64,000 bases of DNA from Streptomyces sp. SAI-127 (GCF_029894425.1 NZ_JARXYJ010000001.1:7398501-7462500); one strand, 5' to 3'. Counted from the stretch's first letter, positions 36,275 to 47,112 are shown. Numbers and translations: made by a program. Notes: generated by a model from the sequence alone, not told the origin.

Positions 36275-37255
36275 ATGGAGATCACACGCACTCTCGGTCG
36301 CTCCGGCATCGAGGTCAGCGCACTCGGCTTCGGCTGCTGGGCGATCGGCGGCGAATGGCAGGACGCGGACGGCCGGCCCCTCGGCTGGGGCAAGGTCGAC
36401 GACGAGGAGTCCGTACGGGCGGTGCACCGCGCCCTCGACCTCGGCATCACCTTCTTCGACACGGCGGACACCTACGGCGCCGGACACAGCGAGCGGGTGC
36501 TCGGACGGGCCCTGGGCAAGCGGCGGGACGACGTGATCGTCGCCACCAAGTGGGGCAACGTCTTCGACGAGGAGACCCGCACCCGCACCGGCGTCGACGA
36601 CACCCCGGCCCACGCCCGCCGCGCCCTCACGGCGTCCCTCGACCGGCTCGGCACCGACCATGTCGACCTGTACCAGCTGCACCTGAACGACCTGGACCCC
36701 GAGCGCGCGGCCGAACTCCGGGACCTGTGCGAGGACTTCGTGGGCGAGGGGCTGATCCGCGCCTACGCCTGGAGCACCGACGACCCGGCCCGTGCCGCGT
36801 TGTTCGCGGAGGGGGAGCACTGCACGGCCGTACAGCACGCGCTCAACGTGCTGCAGGACACGCCCGAAATGCTGGCCCTGTGCGAGGAGTTGAACCTGGC
36901 CAGCATCAACCGCAGCCCGCTCGCCATGGGGTTGCTGGCCGGTAAGCGCCAGGGGCCGAAGGATCCCGGTGACATCCGCAGCAAGCCCCCGGTCTGGCTC
37001 CAGGGCTTCGGCGACGGTACGTCCGCCGACCCGGAGTGGCTGTCCCGCATCGACGCGCTGCGGGAGATCCTCACCAGCGAGGGCCGCACCCTGGCTCAGG
37101 GCGCCCTGGCCTGGCTGTGGGCCCGGAGCCCGCGCACGGTTCCCATCCCCGGCTTCCGGTCGGTGGCCCAGGCGGAACAGAACGCGGGGGCGATGGAGAA
37201 GGGGCCGCTCACCGCCGAGCAGCTGACCGAGGTCGACAGCCTTCTGGAACGGTGA
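36275..37255 (+). CDS. Aldo/keto reductase
   Basis: A 326-residue TIM-barrel NADPH-dependent oxidoreductase has the tetrad Asp-Tyr-Lys-His: FFDTADTYG (Asp and Tyr), VATKWGN (Lys), YQLHLND (His). The C-terminal cofactor site is ARSPRTVPIPGFRSVAQAEQ. It begins 65 bases after the NTF2-like gene and may share its transcript. Confidence 0.94.
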   Translation: MEITRTLGRSGIEVSALGFGCWAIGGEWQDADGRPLGWGKVDDEESVRAVHRALDLGITFFDTADTYGAGHSERVLGRALGKRRDDVIVATKWGNVFDEETRTRTGVDDTPAHARRALTASLDRLGTDHVDLYQLHLNDLDPERAAELRDLCEDFVGEGLIRAYAWSTDDPARAALFAEGEHCTAVQHALNVLQDTPEMLALCEELNLASINRSPLAMGLLAGKRQGPKDPGDIRSKPPVWLQGFGDGTSADPEWLSRIDALREILTSEGRTLAQGALAWLWARSPRTVPIPGFRSVAQAEQNAGAMEKGPLTAEQLTEVDSLLER

Positions 37256-37277
37256 GCGGCCCCGCCTCGAACGGCTG

Positions 37278-37967
<690 letters not shown>

Positions 37968-38009
37968 GGGAACTCCGTAGAGAAGAAGAAGTGGGGAAGG
38001 CGGCAGGCG

Positions 38010-39476
38010 TTACGACACGCTGCGCAGCGCGTCCGCGGGTCGCATCCGGGAGGCCCGCCACCCGCCCATCGCCCCGGCGATCAGCCCGCCGGTCACCGCG
38101 AGGCCCACCGCGAGCGCGATGGTGGTCATCGAGACGGGCGCGGTCAGCGCGATCTCCATGGTGTTCTGGGTGGCCTGCTGACCGGGGCCGCCACCGCCGG
38201 GGCCGCCCGCACCGCCACCGCCGCCGGTGTTGCCGAGCTGCGCGGTCAGCTTCGGGCTGATCATCGTCACGGCGTACGCGGCCGCGAGGCCGAGGCCGAT
38301 ACCGAGGGCGCCGCCGAGCAGGCCGTTCACGATCGACTCGCCGACGACCTGCCGGGTGACCCGGCGGCTCGGCCAGCCGAGCGCCTTCAGGGTGCCGAAC
38401 TCGCGCACCCGGCGGGAGACCGCCGAGGAGGTCAGCAACGCGGCGACCAGGAAGGCGGCGACGAGCACGGCGACGGACAGCCACTTGCCCACGCTGGTCG
38501 CGAGGTTGGAGGCGGTGGACAGGGACCCCGAGACGGTCTCCGCGAGATCGGCGGAGGTCGTGACGGTCGTACCGGAGATGTTCTTCTGGATCGCCGACTT
38601 GACGGAGTCGATCTGCTGCGAGTCGCTCGCCTTGACGTAGATCGTGGTGACCTGGTTCTTGGCGTCGGCCAGCGTCTGCGCCTGCTGCAGCGGCAGGTAG
38701 ACGTCGGTGGTGGACTCGCTGCTGTCGGGCGTCGCGATCCCGATGATCGTGTACTTGGTGCCGGAGATCTTCAGGGTCCCGCCGACCTTGAGGGAGTTCT
38801 CCTTGGCGTACGCCTTGCTGACGACGGCGACCTTCGCGTCGGTCTGCGCGGCGGTGAAGGTCTTGCCGGTGGTGATCTTGGAGCCGGCCAGCGGGCCGAG
38901 CGTCTGGTCGGTGACGTCCACGCCGGCGACGGAGTAGGAGTTCACATCGAAGTCGGCGCCGCCGCCCTGGACCTGGGGCGCTGCGGTGCTGCCACTGCTG
39001 CCGCCGCCCGGGCCGCCCTGGCCGCCGTTCCCGGTGCTTCCACCGGAACTCTGCGCCTTGCCCTGGGTGAAGGAGCCGTCGACCTTGGTGACGTTCAGGG
39101 TCAGCGCGCCCACCGCGCTCGCCACGCCACTCTGCCGGGAGACCTTGGTGACCACACTGGACGCCAGGGCCTGACCGCCCTGGGTCATCACGCGGTCCGA
39201 ACTCTGCGTGTCGTCACTGTCGTTGGAGTTGGCGTCGAACTGGAAGTTCGGTCTGCCCGAACTTCCGGACGTCGGGGCCGACCTGGCCTTGGTGACGGTC
39301 ATGTCGGTGCCGAGTCCGTAGAGCGACTTCAGGACCTTGTCCTGAGCCTGTGTCATGCCGGCCGACACCGAGTTGACGGTGATGACCAGCGCGATACCGA
39401 GCGCCAGACCCAGAGCGATGACCAGGGCCGCCTTCTTGCGCCGGCCCAGCTCGCGCTTGAGATAGATGCCAAACAT
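38010..39476 (-). CDS. MacB/FtsX-type ABC transporter permease
   Basis: This 488-residue protein has one N-terminal membrane helix (MFGIYLKRELGRRKKAALVI and onward), then a large extracytoplasmic MacB-like periplasmic core domain (about 45-330). That domain contains a low-complexity Gly/Ser loop (GSTGNGGQGGPGGGSSGSTA). Three C-terminal FtsX helices (FtsX domain about 335-480, starting VGKWLSVAVLVAAFLVAALL) follow. A second Gly-rich loop (GGGGGAGGPGGGGPGQQ) lies between the helices. It is upstream partner of the ATPase gene. Confidence 0.93.
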   Translation of the reverse strand: MFGIYLKRELGRRKKAALVIALGLALGIALVITVNSVSAGMTQAQDKVLKSLYGLGTDMTVTKARSAPTSGSSGRPNFQFDANSNDSDDTQSSDRVMTQGGQALASSVVTKVSRQSGVASAVGALTLNVTKVDGSFTQGKAQSSGGSTGNGGQGGPGGGSSGSTAAPQVQGGGADFDVNSYSVAGVDVTDQTLGPLAGSKITTGKTFTAAQTDAKVAVVSKAYAKENSLKVGGTLKISGTKYTIIGIATPDSSESTTDVYLPLQQAQTLADAKNQVTTIYVKASDSQQIDSVKSAIQKNISGTTVTTSADLAETVSGSLSTASNLATSVGKWLSVAVLVAAFLVAALLTSSAVSRRVREFGTLKALGWPSRRVTRQVVGESIVNGLLGGALGIGLGLAAAYAVTMISPKLTAQLGNTGGGGGAGGPGGGGPGQQATQNTMEIALTAPVSMTTIALAVGLAVTGGLIAGAMGGWRASRMRPADALRSVS

Positions 39477-39820
39477 CCCGTTCCTCGAAGGTTCTTGGCG
39501 CCCGCTGTGGGCGCGCCCTCAAGGTAGGGACGCAGCATTGCGCGGCCGTGAGGAAGGGATATGTGCCGGCTGAGAAGGGATGTGCGCGAGCTGAGAATGT
39601 TGCGCGGCGGCCGTCCACGGACCGGTGCGCACCTCGCGGTCCCACGCGAGATCCACCCCCACCCGGTCGATGGATGGCCGCCGCGCTCCCCCCTCGGATG
39701 CGGTCGGCGGAACGCCACTCCCCAAGTGTGAAGCTCTTGTGGAGGGCGCGTGACGAGCATAAGCCGCCAACCAGCCGCGGTGGGGTGGAAGGTCATATTC
39801 CGTTTGGGGAGATCGGCTGC
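39477..39820. promoter_or_regulatory. Leader of the MacB-like operon with 21-bp tandem repeats
   Basis: On the minus strand two adjacent 21-base units at 39577-39597 and 39556-39576 both begin TTCTCAGC, contain CACAT and end in CCC. A third, weaker unit (TTCCTCAC) follows at 39535-39555. The block is 80-120 bases before the permease start. Direct repeats of two helical turns are typical of OmpR-family response-regulator sites. Nothing else is recognisable in this stretch. Confidence 0.6.
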
Positions 39821-40600
39821 TCAGCCACGCCCCACATACGGCATCGCCGTCGCCAGTACGGTCGCGAACTGCACGTTCGCCGCCAGCGGCAGCTCCGCCA
39901 TGTGCCGCACCGTGCGCGCCACATCGGCCACGTCCATCACGGGTTCCGGAGCGACCTCCCCGTTGGCCTGCAACGCCCCGGCCCCCATCCGCGCGGTCAT
40001 GTCGGTCGCCGCGTTCCCGATGTCGATCTGCCCCACCGCGATGCCGTACGGCCGCCCGTCCAGCGACAGCGACTTGGTGAGGCCGGTGAGCGCGTGCTTG
40101 GTCGCGGTGTAGGCGACGGAGTGCGGCCGGGGGGTGTGCGCCGAGATCGAGCCGTTGTTGATGATCCGTCCGCCCTGCGGATCCTGCTCCTTCATCTGCC
40201 GGTACGCCGCCTGCGCGCACAGGAACGCCCCGTTGAGGTTGGTGTCCACCACATGCCGCCAGGCGTCGTACGGCAGTTCCTCCACCGGCGCCCCGCCGGG
40301 ACCGAACGTCCCCGCGTTGTTGAACAGCAGATCCACCCGCCCGAACCGCTCCACGGTGGCGGCGAACAGCGCGGCCACGTCGTCCGGCTGTGACACATCG
40401 GTGCGTACGGCGATCGAGGCGCCCCCGGTGTCGTCGGGAGCCAGTGCCGCCGTCCCCTCCAGCGTCTGCGTGCGCCGACCCGCCAGGGCGACCGACCAGC
40501 CCGCGCGCAGCAGCTCCACGGCGACCGAGCGACCGATGCCGGAACCCGCGCCGGTCACCACCGCGATCCTCGAATGTTGCGCAGTTTGCTTGGCATTCAT
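39821..40600 (-). CDS. Short-chain dehydrogenase/reductase
   Basis: A 259-residue classical SDR has [40 protein letters not shown] with the YTATK active-site Tyr/Lys, and [15 protein letters not shown] placed the start at [15 protein letters not shown] (40600). The substrate is unknown. It diverges from phoD. Confidence 0.92.
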   Translation of the reverse strand: MNAKQTAQHSRIAVVTGAGSGIGRSVAVELLRAGWSVALAGRRTQTLEGTAALAPDDTGGASIAVRTDVSQPDDVAALFAATVERFGRVDLLFNNAGTFGPGGAPVEELPYDAWRHVVDTNLNGAFLCAQAAYRQMKEQDPQGGRIINNGSISAHTPRPHSVAYTATKHALTGLTKSLSLDGRPYGIAVGQIDIGNAATDMTARMGAGALQANGEVAPEPVMDVADVARTVRHMAELPLAANVQFATVLATAMPYVGRG

Positions 40601-40746
40601 GGCCCCGCAGCGTACGGGAGGGCCCGAGCGGGGTCCGCCATGCGAAACACATCCGTCCGCCATCTGAGTGTTGTGTACGTGCCAAGCAGTCGTCGTTCCC
40701 GGCCACTCCAATTGCCTCCTGCATCCATCAGTCAGGGGAGGACCGG

Positions 40747-42387
40747 ATGACACTCGACACCCAGCCGTCACAGCACGCCCCCGAACTGCGCGCCGCCGCC
40801 CGGCACATGGGCCGCCGCCGCTTCCTGACCGTCACCGGCGCCGCCGCCGCGCTCGCCTTCTCCGTGAACCTGCCCGCCGCCGGCACGGCGAGCGCCGCCG
40901 AGCTCGACGCCGCGAAGATCACCGAGAACCCCTTCACTCTCGGCGTCGCCTCCGGCGATCCGCAGCCCGACTCCGTGCTCCTGTGGACCCGCCTCGCCCC
41001 CGTCCCCTTCCAGTCCGACGGCGGCCTCCCGGCCGAACGCGTCCTGGTCCACTGGGAACTGGCGCACGACGAGAGATTCCGCAGGATCGCCAGACGCGGC
41101 ACGGCCGTCGCGCACCCCGAGTTCCACCACACCGTCCACGCCGAGGTCGGGCACCTCGACGCCGACCGCTTCTTCTACTACCGCTTCCGCGTGGGCAGGT
41201 GGATCAGCCCCACCGGCCGCACCCGCACCGCACCGGCCCCCGGCAGCCGCGCCGCGGCCCTCACCTTCGCCGCGGTCTCCTGCCAGGCGTACACCGACGG
41301 CTACTTCACCCCGTACGGCCATCTCGCCGCCGAGGACGTCGACATGGTCTTCCACCTCGGGGACTACCTGTACGAGTACGCGGTCAACTCGGTGGGCGGA
41401 TACCGCAACTACACCGACCGCACCCTCCCGGCGGTCTTCAACCGCGAGACGGTCACCCTGGAGGACTACCGCCTGCGCTACGCCCTCTACAAGTCCGACC
41501 CGGACCTGATGGCCGCGCACGCCGCACACCCCTTCGTCGTCACCTGGGACGACCACGAGACCGAGAACAACTACGCCGACGAGACCCCCGAGAACAGCGT
41601 CCCGCCGGAGGAGTTCCTGCTCCGCCGCGCCGCCGCCTACCGCGCCTACTGGGAGAACCAGCCGCTGCGCCGCCCGCAGCAGCCCGCGGGCCCGGACATG
41701 CAGCTGTACCGGCGCCTGCACTGGGGCCGGCTCGCCCAGTTCGACGTCCTCGACACCCGCCAGTACCGCTCCGACCAGGCCTACGGCGACGGCCTCGACC
41801 TGCCAGGCCCCGAGATCGACGACCCGGCGCGCACCATGACCGGAGAGACCCAGGAGCGGTGGCTGCTCGACGGCTGGCGCGATTCACGGGCCCTGTGGAA
41901 CGTCGTACCGCAGCAGGTGAACTTCTCGCAGCGCAAGCTCGACCTCACGGACCCGGCCCGGCTGTCGATGGACTCCTGGGACGGCTACCGGGCCTCCCGC
42001 CGCCGGATCCTCGACGGGGCCAAGTCGGCCGGCATCGACAACCTGATGGTCCTCACCGGTGACGTGCACGTCGCGTACGCCTACGACATCAAGGACGACT
42101 TCGACGACCCGGCCTCCCGCACCCTCGGCACGGAGATCGTCGGATCGTCGATCGCCAGCGGCCGGGACGGCGCCGACAAGCCCGCGACCTGGGACACGTA
42201 CACCCGGGCCAACCCGCACTTGAAGTTCTACAACGGGCTGCGCGGCTACGTGACCGTCGAGCTGGGCCGCGAGCGGGCCCGGGCCGACTTCAGGAGCGTG
42301 CCGTACGTGACCAGGCCCGGGGCGCCGATCGCGACGGCCGCGTCCTTCGTGACGGAGGTGGGGAACCAGGGGCTCACGCCGGCGTGA
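40747..42387 (+). CDS. PhoD-type alkaline phosphatase/phosphodiesterase (Tat-exported)
   Basis: A 546-residue protein has a twin-arginine signal ([17 protein letters not shown], cleavage after ASA). The PhoD domains include [53 protein letters not shown] and [14 protein letters not shown], which hold the metal-ligand Asp, Asn and His residues. It releases phosphate from phosphoesters outside the cell. I see no clear PHO box upstream. The 3' end overlaps the convergent Gfo/Idh gene by 14 bases. Confidence 0.94.
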   Translation: MTLDTQPSQHAPELRAAARHMGRRRFLTVTGAAAALAFSVNLPAAGTASAAELDAAKITENPFTLGVASGDPQPDSVLLWTRLAPVPFQSDGGLPAERVLVHWELAHDERFRRIARRGTAVAHPEFHHTVHAEVGHLDADRFFYYRFRVGRWISPTGRTRTAPAPGSRAAALTFAAVSCQAYTDGYFTPYGHLAAEDVDMVFHLGDYLYEYAVNSVGGYRNYTDRTLPAVFNRETVTLEDYRLRYALYKSDPDLMAAHAAHPFVVTWDDHETENNYADETPENSVPPEEFLLRRAAAYRAYWENQPLRRPQQPAGPDMQLYRRLHWGRLAQFDVLDTRQYRSDQAYGDGLDLPGPEIDDPARTMTGETQERWLLDGWRDSRALWNVVPQQVNFSQRKLDLTDPARLSMDSWDGYRASRRRILDGAKSAGIDNLMVLTGDVHVAYAYDIKDDFDDPASRTLGTEIVGSSIASGRDGADKPATWDTYTRANPHLKFYNGLRGYVTVELGRERARADFRSVPYVTRPGAPIATAASFVTEVGNQGLTPA

Positions 42388-43399
42388 GTTCCGTCTCACC
42401 GATCTCGCCGGGATAGCGGACGCCCACGCGGTCACGGATCGCGTCGAGCGTCCGCATCACCGCGAGGGTGCCCTCCAGCGGCACCAGCGGCGACTGGGTC
42501 TCACCGGCCCGCAGCGCGCGCATGACCTCGCGGGCCTCGTGCTTGAGGCTGTTGCGGGGCCCGTCGGCCGGGTCGGCCACGAACTCCTCCGGGTCGCGCC
42601 CGTCGCGGTGCAGCACGAAACGGTCCGGGTGGAAGAAGCCGTTCGGGATGTCGATCCGGCCCAGCGAGCCGGTGACCGACGCGATCGTGGCGGTGCCGCC
42701 GGTCAGGGAGCAGTGCAGGGAGGCGAGCGCCCCGTCGTCCCAGGACAGCAGCGCGCCCGTCTGCAGGTCCACGCCCTCCTCGGAGAGCACCGCCTTCGCC
42801 GTGACGTCCGAGGGCTCCCCGAGCAGCAGATGCGCGAACGACACCGGGTACACCCCGAGGTCGAGGAGCGCGCCCCCGCCCTGCGCCGGGTCCCGCAGCC
42901 GGTGCGCGGGCGGGAAGGGCCCGGCGAGCCCGAAGTCGGCCTGCACCGTGCGGATCTCGCCGATCGCGCCGTCGTCGACGAGGGCCTTGAGCCGCCGGAT
43001 CAGCGGGTTGCAGTACATCCACATGGCCTCCATGAGGAAGCGGTCGTGCTCCTTCGCGAGCGCGACGAGCTCCTCGGCCTCCCGCACGTTCAGCGTGAAC
43101 GCCTTCTCGCACAGCACGTTGCGGCCGGCGGTCAGGCACAGCCCGGCGGCCGCGCGATGCGCCGCGTGCGGGGTGGCGACGTACACGACATCGATGTCCG
43201 CGTCCTCGGCCAGGGCGACCCAGTCGCCGTACGCCCGCTCGATCCCGAACCGCTCCGCGAACGCCTTCGCCGAGGCCTCGGACCGCGAGGCCACCGCGAC
43301 CACCTCCGCGTCCGGCAGATCGACCAGGTCCGCGGTGAACGCGGCCGCGATCCCGCCCGTCGCCAGAATCCCCCAGCGCACGCTCTGCTCCGTCGTCAT
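42374..43399 (-). CDS. Gfo/Idh/MocA-family oxidoreductase
   Basis: A 341-residue NAD(P)-dependent enzyme has an N-terminal Rossmann site (VRWGILATGGIAAAFTADLV), VYVATPHAAHRAAAG, the conserved CEKAFTLNVREAEELVALAK with its catalytic Lys, and GGGALLDLGVYPVSFAHLLL. It resembles dihydrodiol dehydrogenase/xylose dehydrogenase members. The ATG at 43399 has GAGGGTGGGA upstream. Confidence 0.92.
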   Translation of the reverse strand: MTTEQSVRWGILATGGIAAAFTADLVDLPDAEVVAVASRSEASAKAFAERFGIERAYGDWVALAEDADIDVVYVATPHAAHRAAAGLCLTAGRNVLCEKAFTLNVREAEELVALAKEHDRFLMEAMWMYCNPLIRRLKALVDDGAIGEIRTVQADFGLAGPFPPAHRLRDPAQGGGALLDLGVYPVSFAHLLLGEPSDVTAKAVLSEEGVDLQTGALLSWDDGALASLHCSLTGGTATIASVTGSLGRIDIPNGFFHPDRFVLHRDGRDPEEFVADPADGPRNSLKHEAREVMRALRAGETQSPLVPLEGTLAVMRTLDAIRDRVGVRYPGEIGETELTPA

Positions 43400-43486
43400 C
43401 CCGGTCCCACCCTCGCTCACGTGACCCTCGGCACTCTGTACGAGCTGAGAGCATAGGTGCCGGATCATTGGGAGAGGGAGGGGCAC

Positions 43487-44785
43487 ATGCCCGAGCAGGG
43501 GGGACCGACACCGCACCTGGAGCAGCGGGCGGCCGCGACGGACAAGGCACCACCCACGGTCGCCGTCCGCCGCACCGGCCTGTTCGTCACCCTGCTCCTC
43601 GGCGGCCTCACCGCCACACCACCGCTGGCGATGGACATGTACCTCCCCTCGCTGCCGGAGGTCACCGACGCCCTGCACGCGCCCGCCGCCACCGTCCAGC
43701 TCACCCTCACCGCCTGTCTGCTCGGCATGGCGCTCGGACAGCTGGTGGTCGGCCCGATGAGCGACCGCTGGGGCCGCAGGCGCCCGCTGCTCACCGGTCT
43801 CGTCGTGTACGTCGTCGCCACCGCGCTGTGTGCCGTCGCGCCGACGGTGGAGTTCCTGGTCGGCTTCCGGCTGGCGCAGGGTCTCGCGGGCGCGGCGGGC
43901 ATAGTGATCGCCCGGGCCGTGGTCCGGGACCTGTACGACGGCGTGGCGATGGCCCGCTTCTTCTCCACTCTCATGCTGATCGGCGGGGTCGCGCCGATCG
44001 TCGCGCCGCTGATCGGCGGGCAGATCCTGCGGGTGACGGACTGGCGGGGCGTGTTCGTGGTCCTGACGGTCATCGGCGCGCTGCTCGCCGCCCTGGTCTG
44101 GGCGCGGCTGCCCGAGACCCTGCCGGCTGCGGAGCGGCACACCGGCGGCGTCGGCGAGGCCCTGCACTCGATGCGCCGTCTCCTCGCCGACCTGCCCTTC
44201 ACCGGCTACCTGCTCACCGGCGGCTTCGCCTTCGCCGCGCTGTTCGCCTACATCTCGGCGTCCCCGTTCGTGATCCAGGAGATCTACGGCGCCTCCCCGC
44301 AGACCTTCAGCCTGCTGTTCGGCGTGAACTCCGTCGGGCTGGTCATCGTCGGCCAGATCAACGGCAAGGTGCTGGTGGGCCGGGTGAGCCTGGACCGTGT
44401 GCTGGGCGTGGGCCTGCTGATCGTGACGGCGGCGGCCACGGCGTTGCTGCTGATGGCGACAGGGACCTTCGGCGAGGTGGGCCTGGCTCCCGTCGCCGCC
44501 GCGCTCTTCGTCCTGATGTCGGCGATGGGCGTCACCCTGCCCAACGCCCAGTCCCTCGCCCTCCTGCGCACCAAGCACTCCGCCGGCTCCGCCTCCGCCC
44601 TGCTCGGCACGTCCTCCTTCCTCATCGGTGCGATCGCCTCCCCGCTGGTCGGGATGGCCGGGGAGGACACGGCCGTCCCGATGGCGGTCGTCCAACTGGC
44701 GGCAGCACTGGTAGCGCTCACCTGTTTCATGGCAATGTGCCGTTCTGGGAACACGCGTGCGACTACGGAGGGAGCGGGGAGCTGA
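43487..44785 (+). CDS. Bcr/CflA-type MFS efflux transporter
   Basis: A 432-residue, 12-TM DHA1 transporter. It opens AMDMYLPSLPEVTDALHAPA, has motif A GPMSDRWGRRRPLL, and GLAGAAGIVIARAVVRDLYD typical of Bcr. ATG 43487 follows GGAGGGG. A longer GTG start at 43457 lacks a ribosome-binding site. Confidence 0.92.
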   Translation: MPEQGGPTPHLEQRAAATDKAPPTVAVRRTGLFVTLLLGGLTATPPLAMDMYLPSLPEVTDALHAPAATVQLTLTACLLGMALGQLVVGPMSDRWGRRRPLLTGLVVYVVATALCAVAPTVEFLVGFRLAQGLAGAAGIVIARAVVRDLYDGVAMARFFSTLMLIGGVAPIVAPLIGGQILRVTDWRGVFVVLTVIGALLAALVWARLPETLPAAERHTGGVGEALHSMRRLLADLPFTGYLLTGGFAFAALFAYISASPFVIQEIYGASPQTFSLLFGVNSVGLVIVGQINGKVLVGRVSLDRVLGVGLLIVTAAATALLLMATGTFGEVGLAPVAAALFVLMSAMGVTLPNAQSLALLRTKHSAGSASALLGTSSFLIGAIASPLVGMAGEDTAVPMAVVQLAAALVALTCFMAMCRSGNTRATTEGAGS

Positions 44786-45913
44786 GCGCACCGAGACTGC
44801 GCACCGACACACCGGAACGGGCCGGGCTCGACCCCGGGGAACTCCGGCTTCTCGTCCGGGAGTTCCATGCCCTCACCGCCGGCGCACACCCCTGGGCCCC
44901 GGGAGCCGTCCTGGCCGCCGGACGCGGCCCGGTGATCGCCGTGGAGGAGGCGTCGGGCTTTGCCGTCCGCTACGCGTCCTACGACCCCGAGACCGACGCG
45001 GGCGTGGAACTGCCCCCGGCCGCACGCGTCCCCGTCCGGGTGGACACCCCCTTCGACCTGGCCTCCCTCACCAAGCTGTTCACGGCCGTGGCCGCGGTGC
45101 AGCAGATCGAGCGCGGCACGCTCGGCATAGACGCGCGCGTGGGGGCCTACCTGCCCGACTTCACGGCGGCCGCGGCGCACTCCGTCACCGTCCGCGAGCT
45201 GCTCACCCACACCTCCGGACTGCGCCCCGAACTCCCACTTCACGACTGCGACAGCGACGAGGAGCGCCTGGACCTCCTGCGCGCCGAGCCGCCCATCGGT
45301 GTCCCCGGCACCTACACCTACTCCGACCTCAACCCGCTCCTCCTCCAGCACGTCCTCGAACGCATCACCGGCCGCCCCCTCGACGTCCTCCTCCACGAGG
45401 GCATCACCCGCCCCCTCGGCATGACGTCCACCCGCTTCGGCCCCTGCCCCGGAGCGGCCGCCACGGAGGACCAGCGCCGGCCGTGGGCCAAAGGCGGACC
45501 GGGGGATGCTGCGGGGCCAGGTCCACGACGAGAACGCGTGGGCGCTGGGCGGAGTGGCGGGCCACGCGGGCCTCTTCTCGACCGCCCGCGACCTCGCGAT
45601 CTTCTGCCGGACCCTGCTGGCGGGCGGCGCGTACGGCCCCGCCCGCATCCTCGGCCCGGACTTCGTGGAGCTCCTGCTGACCCCACCGGGCCTGGGCTTC
45701 GCCATCGACCAGAAGTGGTTCATGGGCGAACTCGCGGGACGGGGCGCGGCCGGCCACACCGGCTTCACGGGCACGTCCCTGGTCCTGGACCCGGCGACGG
45801 ACACCTTCGTGGTCCTGCTGGCCAACACGGTCCACCCACGAAGACGCCCCCCGGACAACAGACCGAGGGCGCAGCTGGCGACGAGGGTGGCGCGGGCGGT
45901 GAGGGGGACGTGA
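44782..45913 (+). pseudogene. Beta-lactamase-family serine hydrolase with +1 frameshift
   Basis: The first part (to about 45488) reads RLRTDTPERAGLDPGELRLL and onward, with the nucleophile in FDLASLTKLFTAVAAVQQIE (Ser-x-x-Lys), YTYSDLN and RPLGMTSTRF up to TEDQRRPWAK. The second part continues in the next frame at 45506: MLRGQVHDENAWALGGVAGH and on to HTGFTGTSLVLDPATDTFVV. An AAA at 45490-45492 where AA would keep the phrase WAKADRGMLRG in frame marks a single-base insertion. The apparent start is CTG 44782, overlapping the upstream stop (CTGA) after GGAGGG; GTG 44737 is an alternative. It is class C-like, penicillin-binding-protein-type esterase or peptidase by family. Confidence 0.85.
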
Positions 45914-45924
45914 GCTCTTCCGGC

Positions 45925-46053
45925 CGTCCGCCTGTCCGGCGTTTGAGGACGAGGCCCCTTCAGGGCCGATGGGGGTCCGGGGGCGCAGCCCCCAGCGGGG
46001 TCGAAGGGGCAGCGCCCCTGGGGACGGGACGGGTAGGGGCGGCGGGGGCGAGA
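45925..46053. repeat. Streptomyces-type dispersed intergenic repeat with hairpins
   Basis: CGTCCGCCTGTCCGGCGTTT, GAGGACGAGGCCCCTTCAGG, GGGGGTCCGGGGGCGCAGCC, CCCAGCGGGGTCGAAGGGGC and so on form a block with stable GGGGGC/GCCCCC and GGGGC/GCCCC stems. I recognise this pattern as a common intergenic family in Streptomyces genomes. It may act as a terminator for the gene before it. Confidence 0.75.
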
Positions 46054-46098
46054 AAACCGGCGAGGCCCACCCGCACCGGCCGCCCATAGAATCCTCGG

Positions 46099-47091
46099 GT
46101 GACCGCCCCCGCACTCCCGTCCGAAACCCTCCGCACCGCCCTCGCCACCCTCCTCGACGGCCTCCCCCCGAAGCAGGCGGCCCAGGCGGTGGACCGCCTG
46201 ATCGCCAACTACCGCGGAGTCACCCCCACCGACAGCCCGATCCTGCGCGACCGCGCGGACGTGGCCGCCTACGCCGCGTACCGCATGCCCGCCACCTTCG
46301 AGGCGGTCCACGCGGCCCTGGAGGCGTTCGCCGAGGCCACCCCCGACTGGACCCCCACCGGTCACACCGACGTCGGCGGCGGGACCGGCGCCGCCACCTG
46401 GGCCGTCACCGCCACCTGGCCGGGCGACCGCGCGGTCACCGTCCTCGACTGGTCCGACCCCGCGCTCGCCCTCGGCCGCGAGATCGCCACCGCGAACCCG
46501 GCCCTGCGCGACGCCCACTGGCAGCGCACCAGGATCGGCAAGGACCTCACCCTGCCCGCCACGGATCTGGTCACCGTCTCGTACGTCCTCAACGAACTCA
46601 CCCCCGCCGACCGCACCGCCCTCGTGGACACCGCGGCGGCGTCGGCACAGGCCGTCGTGATCGTCGAGGCCGGCACCCCCGCCGGGTACGCCCGCGTCAT
46701 CGAGGCCCGCGACCGGCTGATCGCCGCCGGCTTCCGGATCGCCGCGCCCTGCCCGCACAGCGCCGCGTGCCCGATCGTCCCCGGCGAGGACTGGTGCCAC
46801 TTCTCGGCGAGGGTCAGCCGGTCGTCCCTCCACCGTCAGGTCAAGGGCGGCTCACTGCCGTACGAGGACGAGAAGTTCAGCTACGTGGCGGCGACCCGGC
46901 TCCCGGCCACTCCGGCCCCCGCGCGGGTGATCCGCCGGCCGCAGATCCGCAAGGGACAGGTTCTCCTCGACCTGTGCGAGCCCGACGAGCAACTGACCCG
47001 GCGCACGGTCACGAAGCGGCACGGTGACCTGTACAAGGCGGCGCGGGACGCGGCGTGGGGCGACCCCTGGCCTCCGTCGGACAGGCCGTAG
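46099..47091 (+). CDS. Rsm22-family small ribosomal subunit methyltransferase-like protein
   Basis: A 330-residue protein has a SAM-binding core (TDVGGGTGAATWAVTATWPG) and the Rsm22 region ELTPADRTALVDTAAA and VIVEAGTPAGYARVIEARDR. It also has the Cys cluster APCPHSAACPIVPGEDWCHF that binds a metal or Fe-S cluster in mitochondrial mtRsm22 and bacterial relatives. GTG 46099 is the start. The target in bacteria is not established. Confidence 0.88.
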   Translation: MTAPALPSETLRTALATLLDGLPPKQAAQAVDRLIANYRGVTPTDSPILRDRADVAAYAAYRMPATFEAVHAALEAFAEATPDWTPTGHTDVGGGTGAATWAVTATWPGDRAVTVLDWSDPALALGREIATANPALRDAHWQRTRIGKDLTLPATDLVTVSYVLNELTPADRTALVDTAAASAQAVVIVEAGTPAGYARVIEARDRLIAAGFRIAAPCPHSAACPIVPGEDWCHFSARVSRSSLHRQVKGGSLPYEDEKFSYVAATRLPATPAPARVIRRPQIRKGQVLLDLCEPDEQLTRRTVTKRHGDLYKAARDAAWGDPWPPSDRP

Positions 47092-47112
47092 CCCCGGTCC
47101 GCGGTGGCCCGG

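Noticed and set aside
42374..44812. An extended minus-strand frame running from the Gfo/Idh gene into the MFS gene
   Set aside because: The first part is the antisense of the MFS gene. The real start is at MTTEQSVRWGIL (43399) with a ribosome-binding site.
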